Program-made: the position numbers and the translations under genes
NCBI GenBank assembly: GCA_017640665.1
Contig: JAEPQE010000003.1
Location: 248,001-312,000, forward strand
DNA length: 64,000 nucleotides
Source of the DNA: Balneolaceae bacterium
GTDB lineage: Bacteria > Bacteroidota > Rhodothermia > Balneolales > Balneolaceae
Reading direction: 5' to 3'
Shown: one piece after another, positions 26,707 through 34,290 of the stretch
Layout: every line of letters starts with the position of its first letter
Position numbering within the stretch: the stretch's first letter is position 1
Notes under the pieces: generated by a model
Database searches by the model: none
Told to the model about the DNA's origin: nothing
Seen by the model: the letters and a program-made list of their open reading frames with translations, nothing else

Positions 26707-27654
26707 TCAAAGGTTCTTGATTACTTCTTTTGTTATCCGTTCGCTGTAACTGGTAATCTTCCAGTGCCCCGGACTCCAGCCTTCTAAAAAGCGATGGAAG
26801 TCTGCCCAGGCTACCCGGTATAAAGACCGCCATTCTTCTTCCAATGCTTCATTTGGTTCTGCGAGTTCATTCTGTAAATAGCTGAAATAAGTATCCAGGA
26901 TTTGAGTTTCTAAACGTTCGCATTCGCTTTCATTCAGACAACTTCCAATAAAATAGGCGACGTCTTTCATCCCGCATCCTCCACCGACATACTGGAAATC
27001 TACCGCAGCTACTTTTCCATCCTCAGCAAAGCAGAAGTTGGCAAGTTTGGCGTCTCCATGAACAAAGGTTTTGTAGGTGCAACTATTCAGTTTTTGATCA
27101 ATACATGTAGCGGCTTCTTTTAAGGCTTGATCATTCAATGCTTCTAATTCCTGAGGTCGTGTTTGCAGATGCCAATAGGTTCCGGTTTCCCAAAGTCCCA
27201 TTGGCGCTTTCCCAAGATAACTCACATGAAATTGTGCCAGCCACTTTAAACACTCAGTAATTTCTTCCCAGCCAACCGAGTGCTTTCTTAACGGAAAACC
27301 AGCAATATCCAGATCCTCCAGCACAATCAATACTTCATCATCTTGTGACTTAATTCCTAAACAATGGGGGAGACGTGCTTTACTTTGTGAGCTGTACTGC
27401 TCATACCATTTCGTTTCTACTTGATAGGATTTTAATTTCCGCTGATGTCCAATATCAGTATTCCAACCACGTGGGTGATGGTTGTTTCCAGACAATTGGA
27501 TATGCTTTACGACCACACTTTTAACCGAAGTATCTTCAAGTGTGATTCGCTTTATCTTTCCATAACCGCTCCATAATTCCTGTATAGTTTCCTTTTCAGT
27601 AACAGAAGAAGCACCCGTAATATCCGAAATAGCCGACCTGATGAATTCATTCAT
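26707..27654 (-). CDS. EcKL/choline-kinase-like phosphotransferase
   Basis: 315 residues of the protein-kinase-like phosphotransferase fold. [14 protein letters not shown] is the catalytic loop and [21 protein letters not shown] the metal-binding DFQ variant found in ecdysteroid-kinase-like and some bacterial aminoglycoside-phosphotransferase proteins. [14 protein letters not shown] is the hinge. The phosphate acceptor is unknown, probably a small alcohol or amine. It is the first gene of a two-gene unit with the IMPase-like phosphatase. The start lies 40 bp from the first of the structured TAACGT elements, so it is probably native chromosome at the edge of the accessory region. Confidence 0.82.
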   Translation of the reverse strand: MNEFIRSAISDITGASSVTEKETIQELWSGYGKIKRITLEDTSVKSVVVKHIQLSGNNHHPRGWNTDIGHQRKLKSYQVETKWYEQYSSQSKARLPHCLGIKSQDDEVLIVLEDLDIAGFPLRKHSVGWEEITECLKWLAQFHVSYLGKAPMGLWETGTYWHLQTRPQELEALNDQALKEAATCIDQKLNSCTYKTFVHGDAKLANFCFAEDGKVAAVDFQYVGGGCGMKDVAYFIGSCLNESECERLETQILDTYFSYLQNELAEPNEALEEEWRSLYRVAWADFHRFLEGWSPGHWKITSYSERITKEVIKNL

Positions 27655-27694
27655 AAGCCCAAAGATAAGAAAGTAACAGTAGGGAGTTTGGAGT

Positions 27695-27740
27695 TAACGT
27701 TCCAGCTAAACTGTGTTTTATACAGTTTAGGTTTGTTAGC
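27695..27740 (-). repeat. Structured cassette-boundary element 1 (attC-like candidate)
   Basis: Read on the minus strand this starts GCTAACAAACC and ends GGAACGTTA. TAAC at 27695-27698 pairs with GTTA at 27735-27738, and inside these CTAAACTGT (27706-27714) pairs perfectly with ACAGTTTAG (27722-27730). The TAAC...GTTA ends and internal palindrome resemble short integron attC sites; the TAACAAAC end matches the Vibrio repeat start as I remember it. It follows the nuclease-like gene 20 bp after its stop, the expected position of an attC in a cassette. It shares TAACGTnCCAG(G)CTAA with the element at 28731. Confidence 0.45.
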
Positions 27741-27760
27741 TGTTGCCTCTCTTTCTGTCG

Positions 27761-28720
27761 TCAAGTTGTTTTGAGATTAATAAATGTCAAATGTGTGTCA
27801 ATATGCTTGAACTTATCTGTCGGGTGTTGAAGCCGAAAACGAAACTCGTTTGGTATATATTTTTCTCTTTTGTCAAAGCTGAAGTTGTCTGCCAAATGCT
27901 GTTCAACCTTTTCTAGAATATTTGTAAAGTTTGATTTGTAACAGAACATAATGATACCACAGTAGTTATTATGCCAACTTAAATAACCTTGTAATTGCTT
28001 AATTGCTTCCGTTAGCGTTTCAATTCCATTCCACACTTTTAATTCAAAAATATGTTCGTTTAAACCGTCCTTTGTCTTTACTAATATGTCGGTTTTTCCT
28101 TTGCAATTTTTTGCTTCTGCATTTCCCCGTCCCTTAAAAGTCACGTTTATTGGAGTTAGCATACGATCACGAATGTTTTCCTCTTTTAATCCTTGATACT
28201 GCTGAGGTCTTCTTTGCATATCATTTGTCAAGAATTGAATTGATTTAATTAGCTTTTCAAATTGAAGTTGATCTATACTTTTTTTGTCTGCTTTAGATGA
28301 CTTTTTTGGGCTTCCAAATTTCAGCTTTAACCATTCTTCAAAGTTGTCCTCTCTTTTAAAGCCAGCAACATTTTTGTTAGCACAAGCTTCTCGAAGTTTT
28401 AAAATTCCTGTCGGCCCGTAACCAAGATAATAGTTAGAGCCACAGTCGTGGGCAATAAACCACTCATCTGCTAATTTAACTGCAACGTGAATAATTGCTG
28501 GCTCTTCGTCAACGTAGCCATAAGAAAGAAATATTTTATAAAAGTCGCTTGAACGCTCTGAAAATCTTTCCAGACCTTCTAAGCATTTAAAAATTCCAGT
28601 CGAGTCAACTACTTCGTGAAATTCATAATACAAGATGTTTTGGTAATGTCCCGCATTTATAAGGTCAGCAAGTCTGTATGCGTTATTTGTTACGATTGAT
28701 ATGTCTTGGTATGTTGCCAT
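27761..28720 (-). CDS. PD-(D/E)XK nuclease-like protein
   Basis: 319 residues, not recognised as a named family. The C-terminal third carries a restriction-endonuclease-type core: GKTDILVK (Asp211), then HIFELKVWNG (Glu226-x-Lys228), followed by a helix and strand (LQGYLSWHNNYCGIIMFCYK). The N-terminal half has no clear motif. No signal peptide or membrane segment. It is a single gene between two structured elements and looks more AT-rich than the surrounding housekeeping genes, so it may be a mobile cassette gene. A DNA- or RNA-cleaving defence role is possible but unproven. ATG start at 28720 leaves 10 bp to the upstream element. Confidence 0.75.
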   Translation of the reverse strand: MATYQDISIVTNNAYRLADLINAGHYQNILYYEFHEVVDSTGIFKCLEGLERFSERSSDFYKIFLSYGYVDEEPAIIHVAVKLADEWFIAHDCGSNYYLGYGPTGILKLREACANKNVAGFKREDNFEEWLKLKFGSPKKSSKADKKSIDQLQFEKLIKSIQFLTNDMQRRPQQYQGLKEENIRDRMLTPINVTFKGRGNAEAKNCKGKTDILVKTKDGLNEHIFELKVWNGIETLTEAIKQLQGYLSWHNNYCGIIMFCYKSNFTNILEKVEQHLADNFSFDKREKYIPNEFRFRLQHPTDKFKHIDTHLTFINLKTT

Positions 28721-28730
28721 AAGTTGCAGC

Positions 28731-28819
28731 TAACGTCCCAGGCTAAGTTCAGTTGGTTTTTACACATTGAATTTAGTGAGGGTTGGGATGAGTTGCTCCG
28801 CAACTTTTGAACTTAGCCC
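28731..28819 (-). repeat. Direct repeat copy A / cassette-boundary element, downstream of the ars operon
   Basis: An 89-bp element about 85% identical by hand alignment to 31536-31623. GGCTAAGTTCA (28741-28751) pairs perfectly with TGAACTTAGCC (28808-28818), and an inner hairpin AGTTGC-TCC-GCAACT occupies 28791-28805. A third related word, TGAATTTAG (about 28768-28776), could pair with the left arm instead. It begins TAACGT like the other two elements. Located after the last ars gene, on the same strand logic as a cassette's recombination site. No integrase gene is visible in the window. Confidence 0.85.
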
Positions 28820-28866
28820 TGCATATTGAAAATGGAGAGCGGCGCAAATTGTAAATGTGTATGGCT

Positions 28867-29913
28867 TTAAGCATTGGCAGTTCCGAAATACTTTTTCTTT
28901 AGCCAAAATGATACTCGAACCAATAAAATCAATGCAGGAACTTCAACCAAAGGTCCAATTACTCCCGCAAATGCTTGTCCCGAATTTAGTCCGAAAATTG
29001 CAATAGCAACTGCAATCGCTAACTCAAAATTATTCCCTGCTGCTGTAAATGCTACCGAAGCTGTTTTGTCATAGTCTGCTCCCATTGCTTTGGTAAAGAA
29101 AAAGCCAATAATGAACATTAACGTAAAATAAATAAGTAAAGGAACTGCAATTATAAGTACGTCCATCGGGATTTCAACAATCAATTCGCCTTTCAGCGAG
29201 AACATAATTACGATTGTAAATAACAAAGCAATTAATGTCATTGGTGAAATCGTTGGGATGAATTTTCTGGTGTACCAATCTTCGCCTTTTAATTTTACTA
29301 AAATCAGTCTGCTTAAAATTCCCATCAAGAAGGGGATGCCTAAATAAATGGCTACACTTTCTGCAATCGTTCCTATTGAAATATCTACGATTGCTCCTTC
29401 AAACCCAAAATAGGGAGGAAGAACAGTTATAAAAATCCATGCATAAAAACTGTAAGCAAACACTTGAAATATGCTATTTAAAGCGACTAAACCAGCACCA
29501 TATTCGCTGCTTCCTTCTGCAAGGTCGTTCCAAACTAACACCATTGCAATACAACGCGCCAAGCCAATTAAAATCAGACCAACCATATATTCCGGATAGT
29601 CACGCAAAAAAGTAATTGCTAAAACAAACATTAAAACGGGACCAATTATCCAATTAAGAATAAGTGAAATAGAAAGGATTTTTGTATTTCTAAAAACCTT
29701 TGGTAATAATGAATAGTTAACCTTTGCCAAAGGTGGATACATCATTAAAATCAAACCGATTGCAATCGGAATATTTGTTGTCCCACTACTAAAAGAGTTT
29801 ATAATATTTGGGAAGGTTGGAATGAAATATCCAAGTCCAACACCAAAGGCCATTGCTACAAATATCCAAAGCGTTAGATTTCTGTCAAGAAAACTTAATT
29901 TTTTTGAAGCCAT
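28867..29913 (-). CDS. acr3: Arsenite efflux transporter ACR3
   Basis: 348 residues with about ten transmembrane helices. [17 protein letters not shown] contains the essential family Cys (Cys121), and [18 protein letters not shown] with [13 protein letters not shown] is the second conserved stretch. It exports arsenite through the inner membrane. It is the last gene of an operon: the arsenate-reductase-like gene ends 3 bp upstream. The opposite strand of this region holds only shadow frames. Confidence 0.95.
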   Translation of the reverse strand: MASKKLSFLDRNLTLWIFVAMAFGVGLGYFIPTFPNIINSFSSGTTNIPIAIGLILMMYPPLAKVNYSLLPKVFRNTKILSISLILNWIIGPVLMFVLAITFLRDYPEYMVGLILIGLARCIAMVLVWNDLAEGSSEYGAGLVALNSIFQVFAYSFYAWIFITVLPPYFGFEGAIVDISIGTIAESVAIYLGIPFLMGILSRLILVKLKGEDWYTRKFIPTISPMTLIALLFTIVIMFSLKGELIVEIPMDVLIIAVPLLIYFTLMFIIGFFFTKAMGADYDKTASVAFTAAGNNFELAIAVAIAIFGLNSGQAFAGVIGPLVEVPALILLVRVSFWLKKKYFGTANA

Positions 29914-29916
29914 TTT

Positions 29917-30555
29917 TTATGAATTTATTTGAGAGAAAACGTAAAACATTTCAGTCGCGATTTGCAGACTTTTTTCAGTGTATTTTTCTGCCTGTTGTGG
30001 TGTATTATCAAATGCTTTTGGGTCTTCAAAAGTTATTGGAATGCGTTTTTCTGCACCCGGAACAAAAGGACACGCTTCATTTGCAGAATCACAGGTCATA
30101 ATCGCGGCAAATTCTGATTTTGGATTAAAATCGGCATCTAATTTTTTTGAAAATCCTATTATTGGATGCTCATTATCAGAATATTTAATGCTGTAAATTG
30201 GGTTCTCGTTTTTTGAAATCGTTTTTATCTGAAAACCAGAATTTCGCAAAGTTTCAGCTACCATTGGAAAAAGTGCTGTTGCTTCAGTTCCGCCCGAATA
30301 ACAAACCACGTTTTTAATATTGAAGTAATTTGCCATTGTTTGTGCCCAAACTTGTGATAAATGACTTCTTCGTGAATTGTGAGTACAAATGAAATTGATC
30401 CGAATTTCTTGATTTTTTGAACTCTTTGATTGAATAAAATCACTTAGCGGGTGTAGAACTGTTTTACGTTCCTCCGAGATAGTTTTAGGATTCAAACTTT
30501 TAATTACTTCCTCTATTTCTGAAAATAAAAAGGGTTTTGTTGTTGTCTTCTTCAT
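29917..30555 (-). CDS. arsC: Arsenate reductase, low-molecular-weight phosphatase type
   Basis: 212 residues. The phosphatase loop is Cys57-x5-Arg63 in FICTHNSRRSHLSQ, and a second pair, Cys155 and Cys162 in MTCDSANEACPFVPG, matches the redox cascade of thioredoxin-coupled arsenate reductases. It would reduce arsenate to arsenite for ACR3. An N-terminal extension of about 45 residues precedes the catalytic core and may be a small helical domain. Operon order arsR, DUF6428, arsC, acr3 is common in Bacteroidota. Confidence 0.9.
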   Translation of the reverse strand: MKKTTTKPFLFSEIEEVIKSLNPKTISEERKTVLHPLSDFIQSKSSKNQEIRINFICTHNSRRSHLSQVWAQTMANYFNIKNVVCYSGGTEATALFPMVAETLRNSGFQIKTISKNENPIYSIKYSDNEHPIIGFSKKLDADFNPKSEFAAIMTCDSANEACPFVPGAEKRIPITFEDPKAFDNTPQQAEKYTEKSLQIATEMFYVFSQINS

Positions 30556-30567
30556 GATGTTTTATTG

Positions 30568-31035
30568 TTAGCAACAATTTCCATTTGGTGAGCAGCACGT
30601 TCCATCATTTAAGGTGGAAGATTTTACCTTTGGTGCCTCTACAGGAATTCCGCATTTATCTTTTGCCAAACAGTCAGTTTGCTTCCTGGTTAACAAGAAA
30701 TACTGACCGTCAAAATCTAGTCCGAATTTCCCAATTGTATCTCCTTGGTATTCCACCTCAATTTCCTGATCGGTTATTTCCAAAACCCTCTCAGAAAGTT
30801 CAATGATATGTAATAGCTTTTCGGGATGTAATCTGTGGTCGTAGTCATTGGCATTCCAAAGCTGAAAGTTTACGACTTCTTCATTTCTTATGGTTCCGCC
30901 ACAATCGATAAAATGTTTTGAGATTTTCCCAACTTCTGTAACGTGAAAGTGCTTTGGTACTAATTCTCCACTTGGTAATCGAAAGCCCATAGTTTCCAAT
31001 TCTTTTAAGACTGATTTTACTTGTGATAATTTCAT
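30568..31035 (-). CDS. DUF6428-family protein of the ars operon
   Basis: 155 residues. VPKHFHVTEVGKISKHFIDCGG and VNFQLWNANDYDHRLHPEKL are the family signatures; function unknown. The final residues TCCSPNGNCC hold two Cys pairs, echoing the Cys-Cys end of the neighbouring ArsR, so metalloid binding is plausible. It lies 51 bp after arsR and 12 bp before arsC. The 51-bp gap contains an ArsR-box-like sequence, ATTGCGATAATACGATT (31053-31069). Confidence 0.82.
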   Translation of the reverse strand: MKLSQVKSVLKELETMGFRLPSGELVPKHFHVTEVGKISKHFIDCGGTIRNEEVVNFQLWNANDYDHRLHPEKLLHIIELSERVLEITDQEIEVEYQGDTIGKFGLDFDGQYFLLTRKQTDCLAKDKCGIPVEAPKVKSSTLNDGTCCSPNGNCC

Positions 31036-31052
31036 AACTCTATTATTTGTTT

Positions 31053-31070
31053 ATTGCGATAATACGATTG
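31053..31070. promoter_or_regulatory. Second ArsR-box-like sequence inside the ars operon
   Basis: ATTGCGATAATACGATT resembles the TTGCAATATTACAA operator upstream of arsR (shared pattern TTGCRATAnTAC). It sits between arsR and the DUF6428 gene and may be a second binding site. The match is imperfect. Confidence 0.3.
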
Positions 31071-31086
31071 ATTTATTCAAATTTTT

Positions 31087-31419
31087 TTAACAGCAATCCT
31101 CGTTTTCGATTAAGTCCTGGTTTAGAAATTCATTCATTACAGTTTTCATTGCTGTCCAGTTTTCAGCATCAATGCAGTAACAAACGCTTGTTCCTTCTAC
31201 ATTGCCTTTAATTAAGCCTAAATGTTTTAGTTCTTTCAGGTGTTGCGAGATTGTTGGTTGAGCTAATCCAATCTCGTTAACCAAATCTCCACAAACACAA
31301 GAGTTGATTTTAAACAAATGCTGCAAAATAGCTACTCTTGCAGGATGTCCGAATACTTTCGCAAAAAGAGAAATTTCATTTTGTTGGTCAGTAAACATTT
31401 CGGTTTTCGCTAGTCCCAT
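31087..31419 (-). CDS. arsR: ArsR-family arsenic-responsive repressor
   Basis: 110 residues. Winged helix with recognition helix AQPTISQHLKELKHLGL. A metalloid site of the ArsR kind is present in the alpha-3 region, NSCVCGDLV (Cys41, Cys43), with more thiols at Cys80 and Cys82 and a C-terminal Cys109-Cys110. Start is ATG 31419, or Met8. Arsenite binding would release it from the operator overlapping the -7 box upstream. First gene of the operon. Confidence 0.93.
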   Translation of the reverse strand: MGLAKTEMFTDQQNEISLFAKVFGHPARVAILQHLFKINSCVCGDLVNEIGLAQPTISQHLKELKHLGLIKGNVEGTSVCYCIDAENWTAMKTVMNEFLNQDLIENEDCC

Positions 31420-31438
31420 TTCCGCCTTTATTAATTCA

Positions 31439-31472
31439 TTGCAATATTACAATTAATATATTGAAGCCCAAA
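31439..31472 (-). promoter_or_regulatory. ars promoter with overlapping ArsR operator
   Basis: On the minus strand TTTG (31469-31472) is followed by exactly 19 bp and then TAATATTG (31442-31449), a one-mismatch fit to the Bacteroidota TTTG-N19-TAnnTTTG promoter. The -7 box lies inside the imperfect palindrome TTGCAATATTACAA (31439-31452, one mismatch), as expected for repression by ArsR. The start codon of arsR is at 31419. Confidence 0.5.
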
Positions 31473-31535
31473 GTTTTTTTGTGTGTTGGCAGGAAAAAAA
31501 TATGATGCTTGAACAGTGAGTTTTCAGTTTGTGGG

Positions 31536-31623
31536 TAACGTGCTGGGCTAAGTTCAGTTGGTTTTGCCCATTGAATTTAGTCATGGTTGGGATGAGTTGC
31601 TTTGCGACTTCTGAACTTAACCC
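31536..31623 (-). repeat. Direct repeat copy B / cassette-boundary element, upstream of the ars operon
   Basis: An 88-bp element about 85% identical by hand alignment to 28731-28819, with the same TAACGT beginning, GGGCTAAGTTCAGTTGG block, GTTGGGATGAGTTGC block and GAACTTAACCC end. Its inner hairpin, AGTTGC-TTT-GCGACT, keeps pairing with one wobble, so structure has been conserved while sequence changed. It lies after the YdeI-family gene in that gene's reading direction, about 90 bp from its stop. Confidence 0.85.
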
Positions 31624-31713
31624 GGAACAATGTAGAAAAAGAATGGAGCGAAAATCTGGGTTCCAACAATTTACCCTCCCTAAACTATATGCCTTGCTGT
31701 AAGCCTTTTTATT

Positions 31714-32289
31714 CTATCTAAATTGCTTTGGTTTCAAATTTTTGCTTGCATTTCCTACAATTTCCAATATTCTATTTTGTCTTGTTTTTTCTCTTTTAGC
31801 GGAAACAATCCAGTACAATAATATCTTTTTATCAGACTTGCTAAGACTGTCAAAGTATTCCATAGAGCCTTTGTAGTTTACTAATTCAGCTTTTAAATCC
31901 TCTGGAATTACAAGCGCTTCAACTTCATCTAAAATCGACCAGGAACCATTTTCTTTTGCAATTTCAATGCTTTTATATCCTTCTTCTTTCATAATTCCTT
32001 TGTCTATTAAGGACGTCACTTTATCCTTATTTACCTTGGACCAATTGCTTTTTGCTTTTCGTTTAGTGAAATACTGTTTGTACTTAGTATCGTCTATTGA
32101 CCTTTTTGTACTGTCGATCCAGCCAAAACAAAGTGCTTCATCCACTGATTCACTCCAGCTCAGGTTATAGTTCGGAGATTTTTTCTTATAAAAAATGAGC
32201 CAAACTCCCTTTTTCTTGTTGTGGTTCAGTTCGAGCCATTTTCTCCAATCTTTTTTGTCAAGAGGGCAAAAATTTTCCGTGTCTTTCAT
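31714..32289 (-). CDS. YdeI/OmpD-associated family protein
   Basis: 191 residues. KDWRKWLELNHNKKKGVWLIF, ESVDEALCFGWIDSTKRSID and YFTKRKAKSNWSKVNKDKV are the family's conserved blocks; the C-terminus YFDSLSKSDKKILLYWI and AKREKTRQNRI also match. These proteins have been linked to bacteriocin or stress protection in some bacteria, but the mechanism is unknown. It occupies a cassette-like position between the 19-bp inverted repeat region and repeat copy B, and is on the same strand as the ars and nuclease genes. Confidence 0.85.
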   Translation of the reverse strand: MKDTENFCPLDKKDWRKWLELNHNKKKGVWLIFYKKKSPNYNLSWSESVDEALCFGWIDSTKRSIDDTKYKQYFTKRKAKSNWSKVNKDKVTSLIDKGIMKEEGYKSIEIAKENGSWSILDEVEALVIPEDLKAELVNYKGSMEYFDSLSKSDKKILLYWIVSAKREKTRQNRILEIVGNASKNLKPKQFR

Positions 32290-32372
32290 ACTTTATCCAG
32301 GACTCTTTTCAATGACACACAATACAAGAGTAACACGCATTGAGTTGGTGTTATCCCAGTTTTATCTTTAAG

Positions 32373-32419
32373 TTTTCTTCATGTTATTCCTATAACTAAC
32401 AGGAATAACATGAAGAAAA
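32373..32419. repeat. Perfect 19-bp inverted repeat with 9-nt loop
   Basis: TTTTCTTCATGTTATTCCT at 32373-32391 is perfectly mirrored at 32401-32419 around ATAACTAAC. As RNA it would form a long AT-rich hairpin with no GC-rich stem or T-tract typical of an intrinsic terminator. Such a perfect arm length is unlikely by chance and could be a mobile-element scar, a recombination site or the terminator of the convergently read flanks. Confidence 0.9.
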
Positions 32420-32594
32420 GTGATTTACTAGTAAGGTACAAACAGACAATTTTTATGTAGAATTTTGTGAATGCAAAACACACAATAATAGGCCAATCAG
32501 AGAAAGTCTGTAAAACCGATTGAGAACATTGAATTTTAAGCAGTGTTTGATACATGTAATTTGGTATTTGAAATTTCCTCCAAGTATCTTCTCC

Positions 32595-32602
32595 TAAATT
32601 TG
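32595..32602 (+). promoter_or_regulatory. Possible -7 box before the dCTP deaminase gene
   Basis: TAAATTTG fits the Bacteroidota TAnnTTTG -7 consensus exactly and ends 13 bp before the ATG. A TTTG occurs upstream but with a 24-bp spacer, longer than the usual 19-21, so the call is weak. Confidence 0.3.
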
Positions 32603-32615
32603 AAGCACCAGTTTA

Positions 32616-33824
32616 ATGAGCACCACCTCCAAAGAAGTACATCTACGAACCAAAGGCGTTTTGCCGGTACAGAAACTCAAAGTCCTCAGGGATCTTGAAA
32701 TCCTGGATTCCCATCCCGATTACCCGATTTTAGACAATCAGTTTCAGCCTAATTCTCTGGATCTTCGTCTGGGAGAAGTAGCGTATCGCGTACGGTGTAG
32801 CTTCCTGCCCGAAAATGAAACGGTGGACGAGAAAATAGAACGGCTTTCACAGTATTCGTTTTCATTAAAGGATGGAGCTGTACTTGAAGAGAATTGTGTA
32901 TATATCATTCCATTACTGGAAAAATTGAATCTTCCCAGTTCACATTATTCTATTAATCAGGGCTATACTAACGGTCAGCCACAAGATGGAGAAGTTCAGC
33001 TTCACGCGTTAGAGAATCTATCTGCCAAAGCAAACCCCAAAAGTTCTACCGGCCGACTCGATGTTTTTACACGCGTGATTACCGATTATTCCCATCGCTT
33101 TGAAGAAATAGCTCCAGGCTATAAAGGGAATCTATATTTAGAGGTGGTTCCGAAATCGTTTTCTGTAAAAGTGAGAACAGGCCAGCGATTAAATCAGCTT
33201 AGAATCCGACATGGATTTGAAGTAGTGCCCGATCAGGATTTGTTGCGCATTCATTCCAGTGATCCGTTGTTGTTTGATGAAAACATCAAGCCGGTTACTA
33301 TGGAACAGATCAAGGTGAACCAGGGCTTGTTCATGAGTGTGCAATTGAAAGGGAAGAAAGGGGAGGTCATTGGTTACAAAGCCAAGAAGCATAACAACTT
33401 CATCGACCTTGAGAATATTGGGCATTATGAAGTGGACGAGTACTGGGAGCCGATTTACGCGCAGGAAAGTAAACAGTTCATTTTAGAGCCGGAGGCATTC
33501 TACATCTTTGCTTCTAAAGAACGAATACGAGTTCCGGCCAATCTGGCCTGCGAGATGATGGCTTACGATACAGGTTCCGGTGAACTCAGAACTCATTATG
33601 CAGGTTTCTTCGACAGTGGCTTTGGTGGATCAATCGAAGACAAAGGAGCCAGAGCCGTGCTGGAAGTTCGCTCTCACGATGTTCCTTTTATGATCGAAGA
33701 TGGGCAGACCCTATTCAGCATGCAGTTCGAACCAAATACAGAAATTCCGGAGTTTATCTACGGAACCGAAATTGACAGTAATTACCAAGGGCAGGGACTC
33801 AAACTCGGTAAGCATTTTAAATAA
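32616..33824 (+). CDS. 2'-deoxycytidine 5'-triphosphate deaminase, long duplicated form
   Basis: 402 residues. It deaminates dCTP to dUTP for thymidylate synthesis. This is the long, internally duplicated form rather than the compact Dcd of about 190 residues. LPVQKLKVLRD, QPNSLDLRLGEVAYRVR and NPKSSTGRLDVFTRVI are diagnostic of the N-terminal half; HYAGFFDSGFGG, LEVRSHDVPFMIEDGQ and YQGQGLKLGKHF of the C-terminal half. The SSTGR segment and the Glu of LEVRSHD correspond to the nucleotide site. It is followed 2 bp later by a BFD-like gene. Confidence 0.92.
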   Translation: MSTTSKEVHLRTKGVLPVQKLKVLRDLEILDSHPDYPILDNQFQPNSLDLRLGEVAYRVRCSFLPENETVDEKIERLSQYSFSLKDGAVLEENCVYIIPLLEKLNLPSSHYSINQGYTNGQPQDGEVQLHALENLSAKANPKSSTGRLDVFTRVITDYSHRFEEIAPGYKGNLYLEVVPKSFSVKVRTGQRLNQLRIRHGFEVVPDQDLLRIHSSDPLLFDENIKPVTMEQIKVNQGLFMSVQLKGKKGEVIGYKAKKHNNFIDLENIGHYEVDEYWEPIYAQESKQFILEPEAFYIFASKERIRVPANLACEMMAYDTGSGELRTHYAGFFDSGFGGSIEDKGARAVLEVRSHDVPFMIEDGQTLFSMQFEPNTEIPEFIYGTEIDSNYQGQGLKLGKHFK

Positions 33825-33826
33825 GT

Positions 33827-34048
33827 ATGAGTAAACTACTAGTAACTCATTGTGTTTGTCATGCAATAAGTCTTGAAGAAGTAAAAGAGATTTCCGAAAA
33901 AGAGGGATTTACTACCATTGAAGAGCTTCAGGTGGCTGAGGTTTGCAGTACCAATTGCAAGATGTGTAAACCTTATGTTGAGCTGATGCTGGAATCCGGC
34001 CGAACAGCTTTTGAACCGGGTGAGTATTTGAAGAGTATTTCTGAGTAG
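33827..34048 (+). CDS. BFD-like (2Fe-2S)-binding small protein
   Basis: 73 residues. Four cysteines are arranged as CVCH near the N-terminus and VCSTNCKMCKPY (Cys-x4-Cys-x2-Cys) near residue 43, as in the bacterioferritin-associated ferredoxin-like helix-turn-helix iron-sulphur family. It probably carries a [2Fe-2S] cluster for an unidentified partner. It begins 2 bp after the dCTP deaminase stop, so co-transcribed; a functional link is not obvious. Confidence 0.8.
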   Translation: MSKLLVTHCVCHAISLEEVKEISEKEGFTTIEELQVAEVCSTNCKMCKPYVELMLESGRTAFEPGEYLKSISE

Positions 34049-34237
34049 GAAAATGCCTCTTCGAAAGGAGACTTATTTATGCTCTAATTTATAGACTTTT
34101 AGTTGAATAACTTTGTTGTCCTTCTGTGAAAGCATAGAATCTGTAAACATGAATGCGTTTTGTAAGTACTTAGTATCTTATGAAAAGGCTTTGATTAAAT
34201 TATCAGCTAATTTTTTTATCCTTGAGAGACACAAAGA

Positions 34238-34256
34238 TGCTGAAATAAATTCAGCA
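34238..34256. repeat. REP-like short palindrome
   Basis: TGCTGAA-ATAAA-TTCAGCA forms a perfect 7-bp stem, followed by CGACGTC. It resembles the short extragenic palindromes scattered in many Bacteroidota and Proteobacteria genomes. It sits in the 242-bp gap before rsmE. Confidence 0.4.
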
Positions 34257-34290
34257 CGACGTCTTTAGGTTTGATAATCTATTCCCAAAA

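Larger units (their letters stand above)
32290..32615. other. Non-coding gap with palindromes at the edge of the accessory region
   Basis: 326 bp without a supported gene. It contains TAACAC (32331-32336) mirrored by GTGTTA (32348-32353), a perfect 19-bp inverted repeat at 32373-32419, and a -7-like TAAATTTG just before the dCTP deaminase start. I see no recognisable protein remnant in it. Confidence 0.6.

Noticed and set aside
27655-32615. Search for an integrase, transposase or toxin-antitoxin pair
   Set aside because: No recombinase motif or typical toxin or antitoxin was found in either strand of this region, so mobility remains an inference from repeats only.
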